In this document: positions 47,684 through 56,527 of the stretch, in pieces | Numbering within the stretch: the first letter of the stretch is position 1 | Layout: every line of letters starts with the position of its first letter | From: Shewanella ulleungensis | GTDB taxonomy: Bacteria; Pseudomonadota; Gammaproteobacteria; Enterobacterales; Shewanellaceae | Direction: 5' to 3' | DNA: 64,000 nucleotides | NCBI RefSeq assembly: GCF_014648315.1 | Contig: NZ_BMQW01000001.1 | Span: forward strand, 558,001-622,000 | Position numbers and translations under genes: made by a program | Notes under the pieces: model-generated | What the model was told of the DNA's origin: nothing | Seen by the model: only the letters and a program-made list of their open reading frames with translations | Database searches by the model: none

Positions 47684-48037
47684 ATGAGAAATGACATAGA
47701 AATAGTCGATCTACTTCGTGAGCGCATTCCATCTTTTGAATGTAAACCCGGATGTCACGATTGTTGTGGGCCTGTCACTACATCATCTGCTGAAATGGCA
47801 AGGTTACCCGTTAAAACTGATGCTGAGCACGACGCTGCATTAGCTCAATGGAACTGTGTTCATTTAGGCCCAAATGGCTGCGAAGTTTATGAACAACGAC
47901 CGCTCATTTGTCGATTGTTTGGCACTACCCCACGGATGCCATGTCCAGAAGATCGCGCGCCTGAAAAAATGATCGACACCAAAACAGAGCAACAGATACA
48001 TCATTATATTGCCAACACTCGCCAAGTGCTGGTGTAG
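47684..48037 (+). CDS. YkgJ-family cysteine cluster protein
   Basis: This 117-residue protein has the YkgJ/UPF0153 arrangement of Cys residues: CKPGCHDCCG near the N-terminus, then CVHLGPNGCEVYEQRPLICRLF. The cluster probably binds zinc or an iron-sulfur centre. The function of this family is unknown, although members are linked to metal handling. It is followed by an unrelated GST gene 98 bases on. Confidence 0.85.
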   Translation: MRNDIEIVDLLRERIPSFECKPGCHDCCGPVTTSSAEMARLPVKTDAEHDAALAQWNCVHLGPNGCEVYEQRPLICRLFGTTPRMPCPEDRAPEKMIDTKTEQQIHHYIANTRQVLV

Positions 48038-48135
48038 CATTAACAAAAGTTTGCACAGGCTTTTATCAATATCAAACCTATCTTTCATGACAGACGCTAT
48101 ATTACGTTAGAGCCAAAGCAATAAGAGAATACACC

Positions 48136-48810
48136 ATGACTTTACCTGTGCTCTATTCATTACGAAACTGCCCCTATGCAATGCGGGCAAGGTTAGCGAT
48201 TTATGCATCGGGTCAACAAGTACACATACGCGACTTAGTATTGAGCAACAAACCCGCAGAGCTACTTGCCGCATCACCCAAAGCCACCGTGCCAGTATTA
48301 GTCATCAAAGCCAATACAGTTTCTGAGCAATGTCAGGTTATTGATGAGAGCCTGGCGATAATGCAGTGGGCTTTTTCGCAAACCGACCCCAATGATTATC
48401 TACATAATCAATCAACCACTGCATTATCAGAAATGCTGGCACTCATTACCCAGTTTGATACTGAGTTTAAAGGGCTTCTTGAACAATACCGCTGTTCAAA
48501 GCGATATCATGAGCCTACGCTAACTCAAGACAGACAAGCTTGTGAACAATATCTTACTGAACTCGAGTCACGCTTAAGCCAACATCAATTTTTAATGTCA
48601 AACAAACCTAGCCTGCTCGACTTAGCCTTAGTGCCGTTTATTCGACAGTTTGCTCGGGTAGAGCGTCAATGGTACTTACAAGCCCCCTATCCTAAACTAC
48701 GTCAATGGCTTAACCATTACCTTCAAAGCAAAATGTTTACTAAGGTAATGGCAAAATATCCATTGTGGATCGAGTTGAAACAAGATCATCTGTTTGGCAG
48801 CACTCATTAA
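48136..48810 (+). CDS. Glutathione S-transferase family protein
   Basis: This 224-residue protein has the GST fold. A thioredoxin-like N-terminal domain contains SLRNCPYAMRARLA and the cis-proline segment ATVPVL, followed by an all-alpha C-terminal domain with LDLALVPFIRQFARV. The CPYAMR motif with a single Cys is like the Omega/YfcG-like or stress-type groups. The role is probably detoxification or thiol transfer in the cytoplasm. Confidence 0.85.
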   Translation: MTLPVLYSLRNCPYAMRARLAIYASGQQVHIRDLVLSNKPAELLAASPKATVPVLVIKANTVSEQCQVIDESLAIMQWAFSQTDPNDYLHNQSTTALSEMLALITQFDTEFKGLLEQYRCSKRYHEPTLTQDRQACEQYLTELESRLSQHQFLMSNKPSLLDLALVPFIRQFARVERQWYLQAPYPKLRQWLNHYLQSKMFTKVMAKYPLWIELKQDHLFGSTH

Positions 48811-49265
48811 CCGGCACAAATGTTGACGCCTCTATAAGTAAATCCATATGCTAATAGCGCAATTTTCAACTAAATCGGCTCAATTTAGATTGGTAACACA
48901 ATAAATCATCACTTAACGGCGATTATTTTATCGTTAAGCGTAATAAAAGATGTACAAAAACGCTTTACTGTCACTTACCTGTCACATTTAAAACAAATAC
49001 CAGCTTATTCCATGACTTGATCGCACGATAGACTGCCCATATAACGGCAAAACCAAAATTGGCCTTACCAGAAATTAAAACAAGCATTACCAATTGTGGT
49101 GGTATGTTAAATTACTGTAATCGATTTTAAATCCCCATAAATCATTAGTACAGATACAAGATTCTGTTTTTGTTGCACAAGCAAATACTTACTCAATTAG
49201 AGTTATACCAGCTCCTAAAGCCCATGAACACTGGGATAAATAAGATATCAACCAATTGTTAGCTC

Positions 49266-49380
49266 TTGGTAATACAATGTTTTTATTTTGGTAAAGTAGA
49301 TTGCAATTATTGGTAACGTGTTATATAAATGTTGTTGTTGAATAAAACAACAACAATTGGTAGGCCAACTGGTAATACCA
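49266..49380 (+). promoter_or_regulatory. Array of TTGGTA operator half-sites
   Basis: TTGGTA or TGGTA words start at about 49266, 49287, 49310, 49357 and 49370. The first three are spaced 21 to 23 bases apart, about two helical turns. The last forms an 11-base near-palindrome TGGTAATACCA (49370-49380). The third overlaps the promoter spacer and the later ones fall after the likely transcription start. This is the layout of a repressor array of the GntR or LacI type. The binding protein is not identified. Confidence 0.5.
49301..49329 (+). promoter_or_regulatory. Sigma-70 promoter of the TonB receptor gene
   Basis: TTGCAA (49301-49306) and TATAAA (49324-49329) are separated by 17 bases and lie about 77 bases before the ATG. 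A TTGGTAACG operator word lies in the spacer. A GTT/AAC inverted repeat (TGTTGTTGTT with AACAACAACA) begins at 49330 and would be transcribed as a leader hairpin. Confidence 0.55.
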
Positions 49381-49405
49381 ACTATTTAGTTCTTTGGGGG
49401 GAATT

Positions 49406-52390
49406 ATGAAGCTTAATAAAATAAGCGCTATGTTTAGTAGCTCAAAAAATAAAGCCAATAACATAACAATATTTGGCGCAACACTAACTGCAATATTAAC
49501 TATGCCAGCAGTTTATGCCGCTGATGCAGAAGAAGTTGCAGCAGAACAAGTCGACACAAGTGAAATTGAAGTTATTGCTGTGCGCGGTATCTTTGGTAGC
49601 TTAAAAGCGGCTAACTTACTTAAACGTACTGATGCCCGTATCGTTGATGCAATCGTTGCAGAAGATATTGGTAAATTACCAGACAATAACATTGCAGAAG
49701 CTCTTCAGCGTATCACCGGTGTGTCAATTGAATCTGACTTTGGTGTTGGTGAGTCGGTCACTATTCGTGGCGTATCAGAAAACCTTATTTTATTAAATGG
49801 CCGCTCTACTGCCGGCCCAGGCCGTGGCGGTATTAGCCTAGATGACTTCCCTTCAAGCTTCTTAAAAACAGTTGAAGTAATTAAGTCGCCAACGCCTGAA
49901 ATGATCGAAGGTGCTCTCGGCGGTACAGTTAATATGCAAACTGTACGTCCACTAGAACTTTCAGAGCCTCTAGTTGCTGTAACACTAGACGGTGAATACG
50001 CAGACAAAACAGAAAACGTAGCGCCTAACTTTACCGCAGCAATGGGTAATAACTGGGACTTAGGCGAAGCGGGTACTTTTGGTGCTTCTGTTAACGTGTC
50101 TTACCAAGACCGTGAACTTCGTCGCGACGAATACTTTAATAAAGTCGATCTACAAGACGACATTGATATCGATGGCGATGGTACTGTCGATGTATCAGGT
50201 GGACCTAACGGTAAATACCTACGTCGTACCGAAAGCACTGTTGAGCAAAAAATTGAACAACGTGAACGTACTGCTTACGGTTTATCATTACAATGGGCGC
50301 CAACTAACGAAGATTTAAACATCTACGTTGACATGAACGCGACTGAACTTGATGGTGGCCAGGCAGCCTACTCTATCCTTGACGTTGGCGGAAGCGTAGT
50401 ACCAAGAAGCGATTCTTACTACGACGGCAACGGTCAATTGCATAACTACGATTTAACCGGTGTATTAACTATTCCAAAAACCTGGAGTGATTTTACCACC
50501 AACGAAACATCGTCACACGCAATTGGTGCAGAATGGAATATTACCGACAATATTGAATTGTTTGCTGAATATGCCATTTCAAAATCGGAAGAACGTCAAA
50601 CTGCGTCAGAATTTAACTTACGCCCTATTGAACGTACTGATCCAACATTAAGTCTAGTGACACACACCAGTACTGGTAGCTCAACCAGCGGCGATGGTAT
50701 TCCATCATACGTGTTTGCTGACACGGGCATGCTAACAAATCCAGACAACTTAGTTTTCCGTGAGTTTTTCCATAAAACTATTGATACTGATAACGAAGAG
50801 CAAGCATTACGTTTTGACTTTAAGATCAACGATATTGGTGTCGACTTTGTTACTGCTGTTAAAGCAGGTGTTCGTTTTACAGACCGCGACTACACGTCTA
50901 ACCGTTTTGACCTTAAGCCAAACGGTAACACGCTTAAAGATGCATATAAAAATGCTAAAAATGCTGACGGTTTATACAGCCCTACATGGATTGATAACCC
51001 AATCATCAGTGACAGCTTTAAAACCATTAATATGAGTAACTCTTTCGACCAAACAGGCATTGCCGGTCAAAATGATTTACTTACTTACAATGTTTATGAT
51101 GCTGAAAAACTACAAGATGCTGAAGCAACTTATGCATTAGTACAACAAATGTTAGCGGGCACCACCTATGCAATGGACGGTTCTTTAGCAGACAACATGG
51201 TTGAAGACACAAGTGCATATAAGTTTATTAACGAAAAAACCAGCGCTATCTACGCACAATTCCATTTAGACTTTGAAGACCTAACTGCAGTTGTTGGTGG
51301 TCGTTATATTCAAACTGAACTGGAATCAAGCATTGTTGATTCAATTGACACAAACGGCAATCGAATCCTAACCACGGGTAAAAATGACTACTCAGACTTT
51401 TTACCAAGCTTAAACGTGACGTATACCCTATCAGAAGAAACACTACTACGTTTTGCAGCTGCAAAAGTAATGCGTCGTGCTGACTTTGATGAGCTAAGCC
51501 CTGCACTATCAATTGATAACTCGTTAGTAACTGGTACTCAAGGTTCATATCAGTTAGAACCATACCGTGTTACTCAGTATGATTTTTCAGTTGAACATTA
51601 CTTTGATGGCGGCGGAATCGTTTCAGCAGCTTTATTCTATAAAGATGTTCAATCATTCACTCAAAGCGACAGCAGCTGTTTAGCTGACTCTGGTACCATT
51701 ACAGGTCAAAACACGACTCAGTGGAACAACATCTGTTTACTTGATACCGCTGGCCAAAGCCAAGGCGACATCGTTAACGCGACACAAGATCAAGGTTTAG
51801 CGTATGTTGATGCAGAAAAAGCAGCAGGTCGTACTGGTATCGTAATTGATACTGATGTGAATGGCGGTAGCGGTGAAGTTAGAGGTTTAGAGCTAGGTTA
51901 TCAGCAGCAGTTTGACTTCTTACCAGGCATTTGGTCAGGTTTAGGCGTTAACGCTAACTATACTTATGCAGACAGTGAGCAACCAGATGGTAACCCATTG
52001 TTGAATATCTCTAAGCACACAACAAATACTCAAGTTTACTGGGAAGGCGAAGATCTTCAGTTACGTCTTGCATACAACTGGCGTGATCGTTATTTAGATG
52101 AGCAAACAACTAAACGTGTTCAAACTGTAGGTGCGTTAGGTTACAACGTATTTAACCAAAACGACCCTTCTGCTGACAGCTACGACCCTACTGTAGGTAA
52201 TAGCTATCGCGAAGCCAGAGGACAGTTTGATTTCTCTGTGAGTTATGACATCAACGAAAGTTTCACTGTTGTAGCCAATGCGGTTAACCTAACAGGTGAA
52301 CCAATTGAATACACAACTGAGCTAGGTTCTGTTTGGGCATATAGCGAAGCAGACCGTCGATACACCCTAGGCGTCCGCGCTAAGTTCTAA
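49406..52390 (+). CDS. TonB-dependent receptor (Xanthomonas-Caulobacter type)
   Basis: Start ATG 49406 follows GGGGGGA; an upstream in-frame TTG lies within that ribosome site. The 994-residue product has a signal peptide ending AVYA, a TonB-box-like IEVIAVRG, and a plug with IGKLPDNNIAEALQRITGVSIE. A 22-strand barrel ends in the terminal aromatic LGVRAKF. The plug wording is typical of the large receptors that import sugars, aromatic or other scarce nutrients rather than siderophores. Promoter elements shared with the next gene suggest a common substrate pathway. Confidence 0.92.
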   Translation: MKLNKISAMFSSSKNKANNITIFGATLTAILTMPAVYAADAEEVAAEQVDTSEIEVIAVRGIFGSLKAANLLKRTDARIVDAIVAEDIGKLPDNNIAEALQRITGVSIESDFGVGESVTIRGVSENLILLNGRSTAGPGRGGISLDDFPSSFLKTVEVIKSPTPEMIEGALGGTVNMQTVRPLELSEPLVAVTLDGEYADKTENVAPNFTAAMGNNWDLGEAGTFGASVNVSYQDRELRRDEYFNKVDLQDDIDIDGDGTVDVSGGPNGKYLRRTESTVEQKIEQRERTAYGLSLQWAPTNEDLNIYVDMNATELDGGQAAYSILDVGGSVVPRSDSYYDGNGQLHNYDLTGVLTIPKTWSDFTTNETSSHAIGAEWNITDNIELFAEYAISKSEERQTASEFNLRPIERTDPTLSLVTHTSTGSSTSGDGIPSYVFADTGMLTNPDNLVFREFFHKTIDTDNEEQALRFDFKINDIGVDFVTAVKAGVRFTDRDYTSNRFDLKPNGNTLKDAYKNAKNADGLYSPTWIDNPIISDSFKTINMSNSFDQTGIAGQNDLLTYNVYDAEKLQDAEATYALVQQMLAGTTYAMDGSLADNMVEDTSAYKFINEKTSAIYAQFHLDFEDLTAVVGGRYIQTELESSIVDSIDTNGNRILTTGKNDYSDFLPSLNVTYTLSEETLLRFAAAKVMRRADFDELSPALSIDNSLVTGTQGSYQLEPYRVTQYDFSVEHYFDGGGIVSAALFYKDVQSFTQSDSSCLADSGTITGQNTTQWNNICLLDTAGQSQGDIVNATQDQGLAYVDAEKAAGRTGIVIDTDVNGGSGEVRGLELGYQQQFDFLPGIWSGLGVNANYTYADSEQPDGNPLLNISKHTTNTQVYWEGEDLQLRLAYNWRDRYLDEQTTKRVQTVGALGYNVFNQNDPSADSYDPTVGNSYREARGQFDFSVSYDINESFTVVANAVNLTGEPIEYTTELGSVWAYSEADRRYTLGVRAKF

Positions 52391-52402
52391 TCGACAAACA
52401 CT

Positions 52403-52430
52403 AAAAAGCCTATCAATCGATAGGCTTTTT
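52403..52430 (+). terminator. Terminator after the TonB receptor gene
   Basis: AAAAAGCCTATC (52403-52414) is the exact complement of GATAGGCTTTTT (52419-52430) with a four-base loop and a T run. It starts 12 bases after the stop codon and isolates the receptor transcript from the next gene. Confidence 0.9.
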
Positions 52431-52516
52431 ACTTTATAGAATCAATACTAATGCCTTGTTGTCTTTCTTAAATCCAGTACTAAACCGACTCAATAATCAC
52501 GTGTTTTACCTTAAAT

Positions 52517-52540
52517 CATACCAATAAAAATTTTGGTATG
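52517..52540 (+). promoter_or_regulatory. Operator-like inverted repeat upstream of the beta-hydroxyacid dehydrogenase
   Basis: CATACCAA (52517-52524) and TTGGTATG (52533-52540) form a perfect 8-bp inverted repeat with an eight-base spacer. The TTGGTAT half-site matches those before the TonB receptor. It lies just upstream of the -35 element at 52559. A second dyad, CCAATTGG, follows directly. Confidence 0.5.
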
Positions 52541-52558
52541 TCCAATTGGCATAATTGG

Positions 52559-52587
52559 TTGACAATGTGGTTATAATTAACTAAAAT
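52559..52587 (+). promoter_or_regulatory. Sigma-70 promoter
   Basis: A consensus -35 TTGACA (52559-52564) and TAAAAT (52582-52587) are separated by 17 bases. The start point would be near 52594, giving a leader of about 130 bases before the ATG at 52724. Confidence 0.6.
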
Positions 52588-52723
52588 TTTGTAATACAAG
52601 TTGATAATCAATTTACCGATTTTTGAACAACACAGACAACATGAAATACATTGCCAGTCTCATTAGTCAGGCATACAAATTTTATCGTAGATACGCATTC
52701 ACCACTATATTTAGGAGTTAGAT

Positions 52724-53602
52724 ATGACAAAACCAGTCATCGGTTTCATCGGCCTAGGCCTTATGGGCGGCAACATGGTTGAGAACCTACAAAAAAGAGG
52801 TTACCAGCTAAATGTAATGGACCTTAATAAAGACGCTGTTGCGACCTGTGTTGCTCGTGGCGCTAAATCAGTCAGTTCAGCAAAAGAACTTGCCGCATCA
52901 AGTGACATTGTTATGTTGTGCTTAACCACATCAGCAGTCGTTGAAAAACTTGTATACGGTGACGATGGTATCTTAGCCGGTATCAAAGAAGGTTCTGTAC
53001 TAATTGATTTTGGTACATCAATCCCATCTTCTACACGCAAAATTGGTGCAGATTTAGCAGCTAAAGGCGCAGGCATGATCGACGCCCCACTCGGCCGTAC
53101 TCCTGCACATGCTAAAGATGGTCTATTAAACATCATGGCCGCTGGCGACATGGACACCTTTAATAAGGTAAAACCTGTGCTTGACGAGCAAGGTGAAAAC
53201 GTATTCCACCTAGGTGCTTTAGGTGCCGGCCATACCACTAAGTTAATCAACAACTTTATGGGTATGACCACAGTATGTGCAATGTCTCAAGCGTTTGCAG
53301 TAGCAGAACTTGCCGGTGTTGACCGTGCGCAACTGTTCGACATCATGTCAGCAGGTCCATCTAACTCACCGTTTATGAAATTCTGTAAAAACTACGCAGT
53401 TGATGGTGTAAGTGACTTAGGTTTCTCAATTGCTAACGCCAACAAAGATTTAGGCTACTTCTTGAAAATGGTAGAAGATCTAGGCACAGAATCTAAAATT
53501 GCCGAAGGTTCATCTGCTAATTTACAAGCTGCATTCGACTCAGGTTTAGGTAACGGCAACGTACCTGAAATCTTTGACTACTTCTTAAAATTAGCTAAGT
53601 AA
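52724..53602 (+). CDS. Beta-hydroxyacid dehydrogenase (GarR/3-hydroxyisobutyrate dehydrogenase family)
   Basis: This 292-residue protein has the family's N-terminal dinucleotide motif IGFIGLGLMGGNM, substrate segment DAPLGRTPAHAKDG, and catalytic Lys in GAGHTTKLINN. The family includes tartronate semialdehyde reductase and 3-hydroxyisobutyrate dehydrogenase. DAPLGR with Arg in place of the common SGG is seen in a subset, so the substrate is uncertain. AGGAG precedes the ATG. Its promoter carries TTGGTA operators like those of the TonB receptor gene. Confidence 0.88.
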   Translation: MTKPVIGFIGLGLMGGNMVENLQKRGYQLNVMDLNKDAVATCVARGAKSVSSAKELAASSDIVMLCLTTSAVVEKLVYGDDGILAGIKEGSVLIDFGTSIPSSTRKIGADLAAKGAGMIDAPLGRTPAHAKDGLLNIMAAGDMDTFNKVKPVLDEQGENVFHLGALGAGHTTKLINNFMGMTTVCAMSQAFAVAELAGVDRAQLFDIMSAGPSNSPFMKFCKNYAVDGVSDLGFSIANANKDLGYFLKMVEDLGTESKIAEGSSANLQAAFDSGLGNGNVPEIFDYFLKLAK

Positions 53603-53640
53603 GTTTTCCCTATCGATGACAGATAAGTCATCAATACAAT

Positions 53641-53668
53641 AAAGGTCTTCATAATGAAGACCTTTTTT
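53641..53668 (+). terminator. Terminator after the beta-hydroxyacid dehydrogenase gene
   Basis: AAAGGTCTTCAT (53641-53652) and ATGAAGACCTTT (53654-53665) form a stem with a very short loop, closed by TTTTTT. It lies 38 bases after the stop codon. Confidence 0.9.
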
Positions 53669-53687
53669 ATTTCCCAGATATCGATGA

Positions 53688-53831
53688 TATCAACAACGCG
53701 CTGTCGATGACCTGGATTCATGTTACGTTACTGAATTTATCGACCGTAGACGCGCTAAAATAGTCTACCTTCAAGCTGACGCCCAATACCACATAACCCC
53801 AGAAGACCTCGATCATTGGCTTAACCGCTAA
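53688..53831 (+). pseudogene. Possible 3' remnant of an unidentified gene
   Basis: A frame of about 47 codons without a start codon runs from a TGA at 53685 to TAA at 53829-53831. Its translation includes YVTEFIDRRRAKIVYL and ITPEDLDHWLNR, which reads like a genuine soluble protein C-terminus rather than random sequence. It begins just after the terminator. I do not recognise the family. It may be the tail of a gene deleted when the neighbouring genes arrived. Confidence 0.3.
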
Positions 53832-54013
53832 CTTTACGCCCTATCATCATGGCCTAACCCGCCTTTGGTCTTAGTTTTTCTCTGATGTTAGAGCTGGCGC
53901 AAATGCAATTGACTTATTTTTGCATATTTCACAAAAATCATTTGCGATTAACGCTATAAATCAAATCAGTGTTATTTGTTACTCTGTGGTCAATTCTTTA
54001 TGAGGGCTCACAA

Positions 54014-56209
54014 ATGACAACATCTCTTTTCCAACCCATTCAACTGGGCGATATCACCCTAAAAAACCGTATTGTTATGCCACCAATGACCCGCTCTAGA
54101 GCTAGCCAACCTGGTGACGTTGCTAATGATTTAATGGCAACGTACTACGCACAACGCGCCACAGCAGGACTCATTATTTCAGAAGGCACCCAAATTTCAG
54201 CCATGGGGAAAGGTTATGCGTGGACTCCGGGCATTTATACCGCAGAGCAAATTCAAGGCTGGCGTAAAGTAACAGATGCCGTGCATGCCAAAGGCGGCAC
54301 CATGTTTGCCCAGTTATGGCATGTTGGACGTGTTACCCACCCTGACAATATTGGCGGTGAGCAACCTATATCATCGTCGGCACTAAAAGCACAAAACGTA
54401 AAAGTGTTTATCGACAACAATACCGATGCACCCGGTTTTGTCGATGCCGCACAACCACGCGAAATGACCATAGATGATATTCAACAAGTCGTGGCACAAT
54501 TTAAACAAGCTGCCATTAACGCAATAGAAGCAGGCTTTGACGGTATCGAACTGCATGCTGCCAATGGCTACCTTATTAACCAATTTATTGATTCAGAATC
54601 GAATCAACGTACCGACCAATACGGTGGCAGTTTACAAAATCGTTTACGCTTTCTTGATGAAGTGGTCGGTGCCATGGTCGACGCCATAGGCGCTAATCGT
54701 GTGGGTGTACGCCTCGCCCCGCTCACTACACTCAACGGCACGGTCGATGCTGACCCAATCAACACCTACACAGCCGCTGCGGCATTACTGAACAAACATC
54801 ACATTGTGTATTTACATATTGCCGAAGTCGATTGGGACGATGCGCCTGATACTCCTGTCTCATTCAAGCAAGGTTTACGTGACGCATTTGACGGTGTGTT
54901 GATTTATGCTGGCCGTTACAATGGCGATAAAGCCCATCACGCCATTGACTCAGGCTTAGCCGACATGATTGGCTTTGGCCGTCCATTTGTTGCAAACCCA
55001 GACCTACCTGAACGCATAAAACAAGGTTACCCATTAGCCAAACACGTGCCCGAAACCCTCTTTGGTGGTGGCGAAGTAGGCTTAACAGATTACCCAACAT
55101 ACAAAGTACAAGACCACTTATTGTTTCAGCCTTTTAGCGGCTCATCACTTAATACCAACAACCGAATTGTCATGGCACCAATGACACGCTCACGCAGCTC
55201 ACAGCCAGGTGATGTACCCAACCAAATCATGGCTGATTATTATCAACAACGCGCCAGTGCGGGATTAATTATTAGTGAAGGCACACCTATTTCTGCAGTG
55301 GGCCGTGGCTACTCAATGACCCCAGGCATTTACACCACAGCACAAGTTGAGGGCTGGAAACAGATCACACAAGCCGTACACGCCAAAGACGGTAAGATAT
55401 TTGCTCAATTGTGGCATGTAGGTCGTCGCAGTCATTCAAGCATTTCAGGCCAACAACCTGTGGCAGCATCGGCGATAAAAATCCCCGACCAAGTGTTTGG
55501 CCCATTGCCAGAAGGTGGTTTTGGGATGATCGAAACCGAGCAACCTAAAGCCATGACTCAAGAAGATATCAACAATACCATTAACGATTTTGTGCAGACG
55601 GCTAAAAATGCCATAGAAGCCGGATTTGATGGTGTCGAAATTCATGCAGCACACGGCTACTTGTTTGACACTTTTTTACACTTAGAAAGCAATCAGCGCC
55701 AAGATCAATATGGTGGCAGTCAACAAAATAGAATGCGCTTTTTATTAGAAACGCTAACCGCAGTAGCTGATGCCATTGGCGGCAACAAAGTGGCCGTGCG
55801 ACTATCACCGCATGTTATTGAAGGCTTTACAGAAGAAGATCCTGAAATTGTTGAGTTAACGCTAGCAGCATTGGCAAACATGGTGAAATTAGACTTAGCC
55901 TACGTGCACTTTTCTGAAAACATTTCACGTTACCTTGAAGTGCCAGAATCGTTTCGCCAACAAGTGCGTGAGGTTTACCCCAACCCAATCATGATCGCAG
56001 GCAAGTTAACCAAAGAGACAGCACAAGACTTGCTCGCCAAGCAGTATGCAGATTTAGTCGCATTTGCTACGCCTTATGTCACTAACCCAGATTTGGTTGA
56101 ACGTTTCTATCATAACTGGCCATTAGCCGAATTTGATGCCGACGCACGCCTCACCTTATATGGTGGTGATGCTAAAGGCTACAGCGACTACCCGCAATAC
56201 AAGGCGTAA
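54014..56209 (+). CDS. Tandem fusion of two Old Yellow Enzyme domains
   Basis: I choose ATG 54014, which follows GAGG, over an upstream in-frame ATG at 53969 that adds a 15-residue hydrophobic lead. The 731-residue product is two full NemA-like flavin oxidoreductase domains joined near residue 365. The first has MPPMTRSRASQPGDVA, HAANGYLINQF and TDQYGGSLQNRLRF; the second has MAPMTRSRSSQPGDVP, HAAHGYLFDTF and QDQYGGSQQNRMRF. The substrate-binding pair is His/Asn in the first and His/His in the second. Single OYE proteins are about 360 residues, so this is double length. Each half should bind FMN and reduce activated alkenes or nitro compounds. Confidence 0.88.
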   Translation: MTTSLFQPIQLGDITLKNRIVMPPMTRSRASQPGDVANDLMATYYAQRATAGLIISEGTQISAMGKGYAWTPGIYTAEQIQGWRKVTDAVHAKGGTMFAQLWHVGRVTHPDNIGGEQPISSSALKAQNVKVFIDNNTDAPGFVDAAQPREMTIDDIQQVVAQFKQAAINAIEAGFDGIELHAANGYLINQFIDSESNQRTDQYGGSLQNRLRFLDEVVGAMVDAIGANRVGVRLAPLTTLNGTVDADPINTYTAAAALLNKHHIVYLHIAEVDWDDAPDTPVSFKQGLRDAFDGVLIYAGRYNGDKAHHAIDSGLADMIGFGRPFVANPDLPERIKQGYPLAKHVPETLFGGGEVGLTDYPTYKVQDHLLFQPFSGSSLNTNNRIVMAPMTRSRSSQPGDVPNQIMADYYQQRASAGLIISEGTPISAVGRGYSMTPGIYTTAQVEGWKQITQAVHAKDGKIFAQLWHVGRRSHSSISGQQPVAASAIKIPDQVFGPLPEGGFGMIETEQPKAMTQEDINNTINDFVQTAKNAIEAGFDGVEIHAAHGYLFDTFLHLESNQRQDQYGGSQQNRMRFLLETLTAVADAIGGNKVAVRLSPHVIEGFTEEDPEIVELTLAALANMVKLDLAYVHFSENISRYLEVPESFRQQVREVYPNPIMIAGKLTKETAQDLLAKQYADLVAFATPYVTNPDLVERFYHNWPLAEFDADARLTLYGGDAKGYSDYPQYKA

Positions 56210-56244
56210 TAAGTCTTAACCTATACCACTAACGTTATGCTACA

Positions 56245-56277
56245 AGCCCAAAACCAACTCGGTTTTGGGCTTTTTTT
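56245..56277 (+). terminator. Terminator after the double OYE gene
   Basis: AGCCCAAAACC (56245-56255) pairs with GGTTTTGGGCT (56261-56271) with a five-base loop, followed by a run of T to 56277. It lies 35 bases after the stop codon. Confidence 0.92.
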
Positions 56278-56350
56278 AACTCGTTAACGTTAACAATCAA
56301 AATCTTCACAAAAAACACACCCTTTAAGCGCTAGTGAACGAGTTAAAAAA
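56272..56350. repeat. 14-bp perfect inverted repeat flanking 51 bases
   Basis: TTTTTTAACTCGTT (56272-56285) and AACGAGTTAAAAAA (56337-56350) are exact reverse complements. The first arm overlaps the T-run of the preceding terminator. The interior contains GTTAACGTTAAC at 56283-56294. It marks the left border of the cassette that follows and could be a mini-element end or an insertion scar. Confidence 0.4.
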
Positions 56351-56382
56351 TACAGCGTGGTAATCGTATTCATCAATGGTAA

Positions 56383-56463
56383 CTAAGCAAGGTTATCGAT
56401 ACCGCCATGCAAAAGCGTTGCTGCTAAATCTAAACCGATCACACTCCATAACATTATCAACAT
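56383..56463 (-). CDS. Possible 26-residue hydrophobic peptide
   Basis: On the minus strand an ATG at 56463 follows TTGAGG by eight bases. It opens a frame of 26 codons ending in TAG (56383-56385): MLIMLWSVIGLDLAATLLHG and then six more residues. The peptide is hydrophobic enough to span the membrane once and the ribosome site is good. No homologue is recognised, and chance cannot be excluded at this length. Confidence 0.25.
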   Translation of the reverse strand: MLIMLWSVIGLDLAATLLHGGIDNLA

Positions 56464-56527
56464 ATTGCGACCTCAATTAGCACAGCTATCTAGTCAACAT
56501 AATCAATACACGCTATTGTTAGCCTAA

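Larger units (their letters stand above)
48811..49405. other. Long regulatory region upstream of the TonB receptor gene
   Basis: No gene is supported in these 595 bases. The last 150 bases are rich in TTGGTA half-sites, hold a credible promoter (49301-49329) and a 10-bp GTT/AAC inverted repeat (49330-49355). The first 450 bases show nothing I can name. Confidence 0.5.

Noticed and set aside
53969..54013. 15-residue hydrophobic lead of the double OYE protein
   Set aside because: The later ATG at 54014 has a clear GAGG and gives the normal OYE N-terminus. OYE proteins are cytoplasmic.
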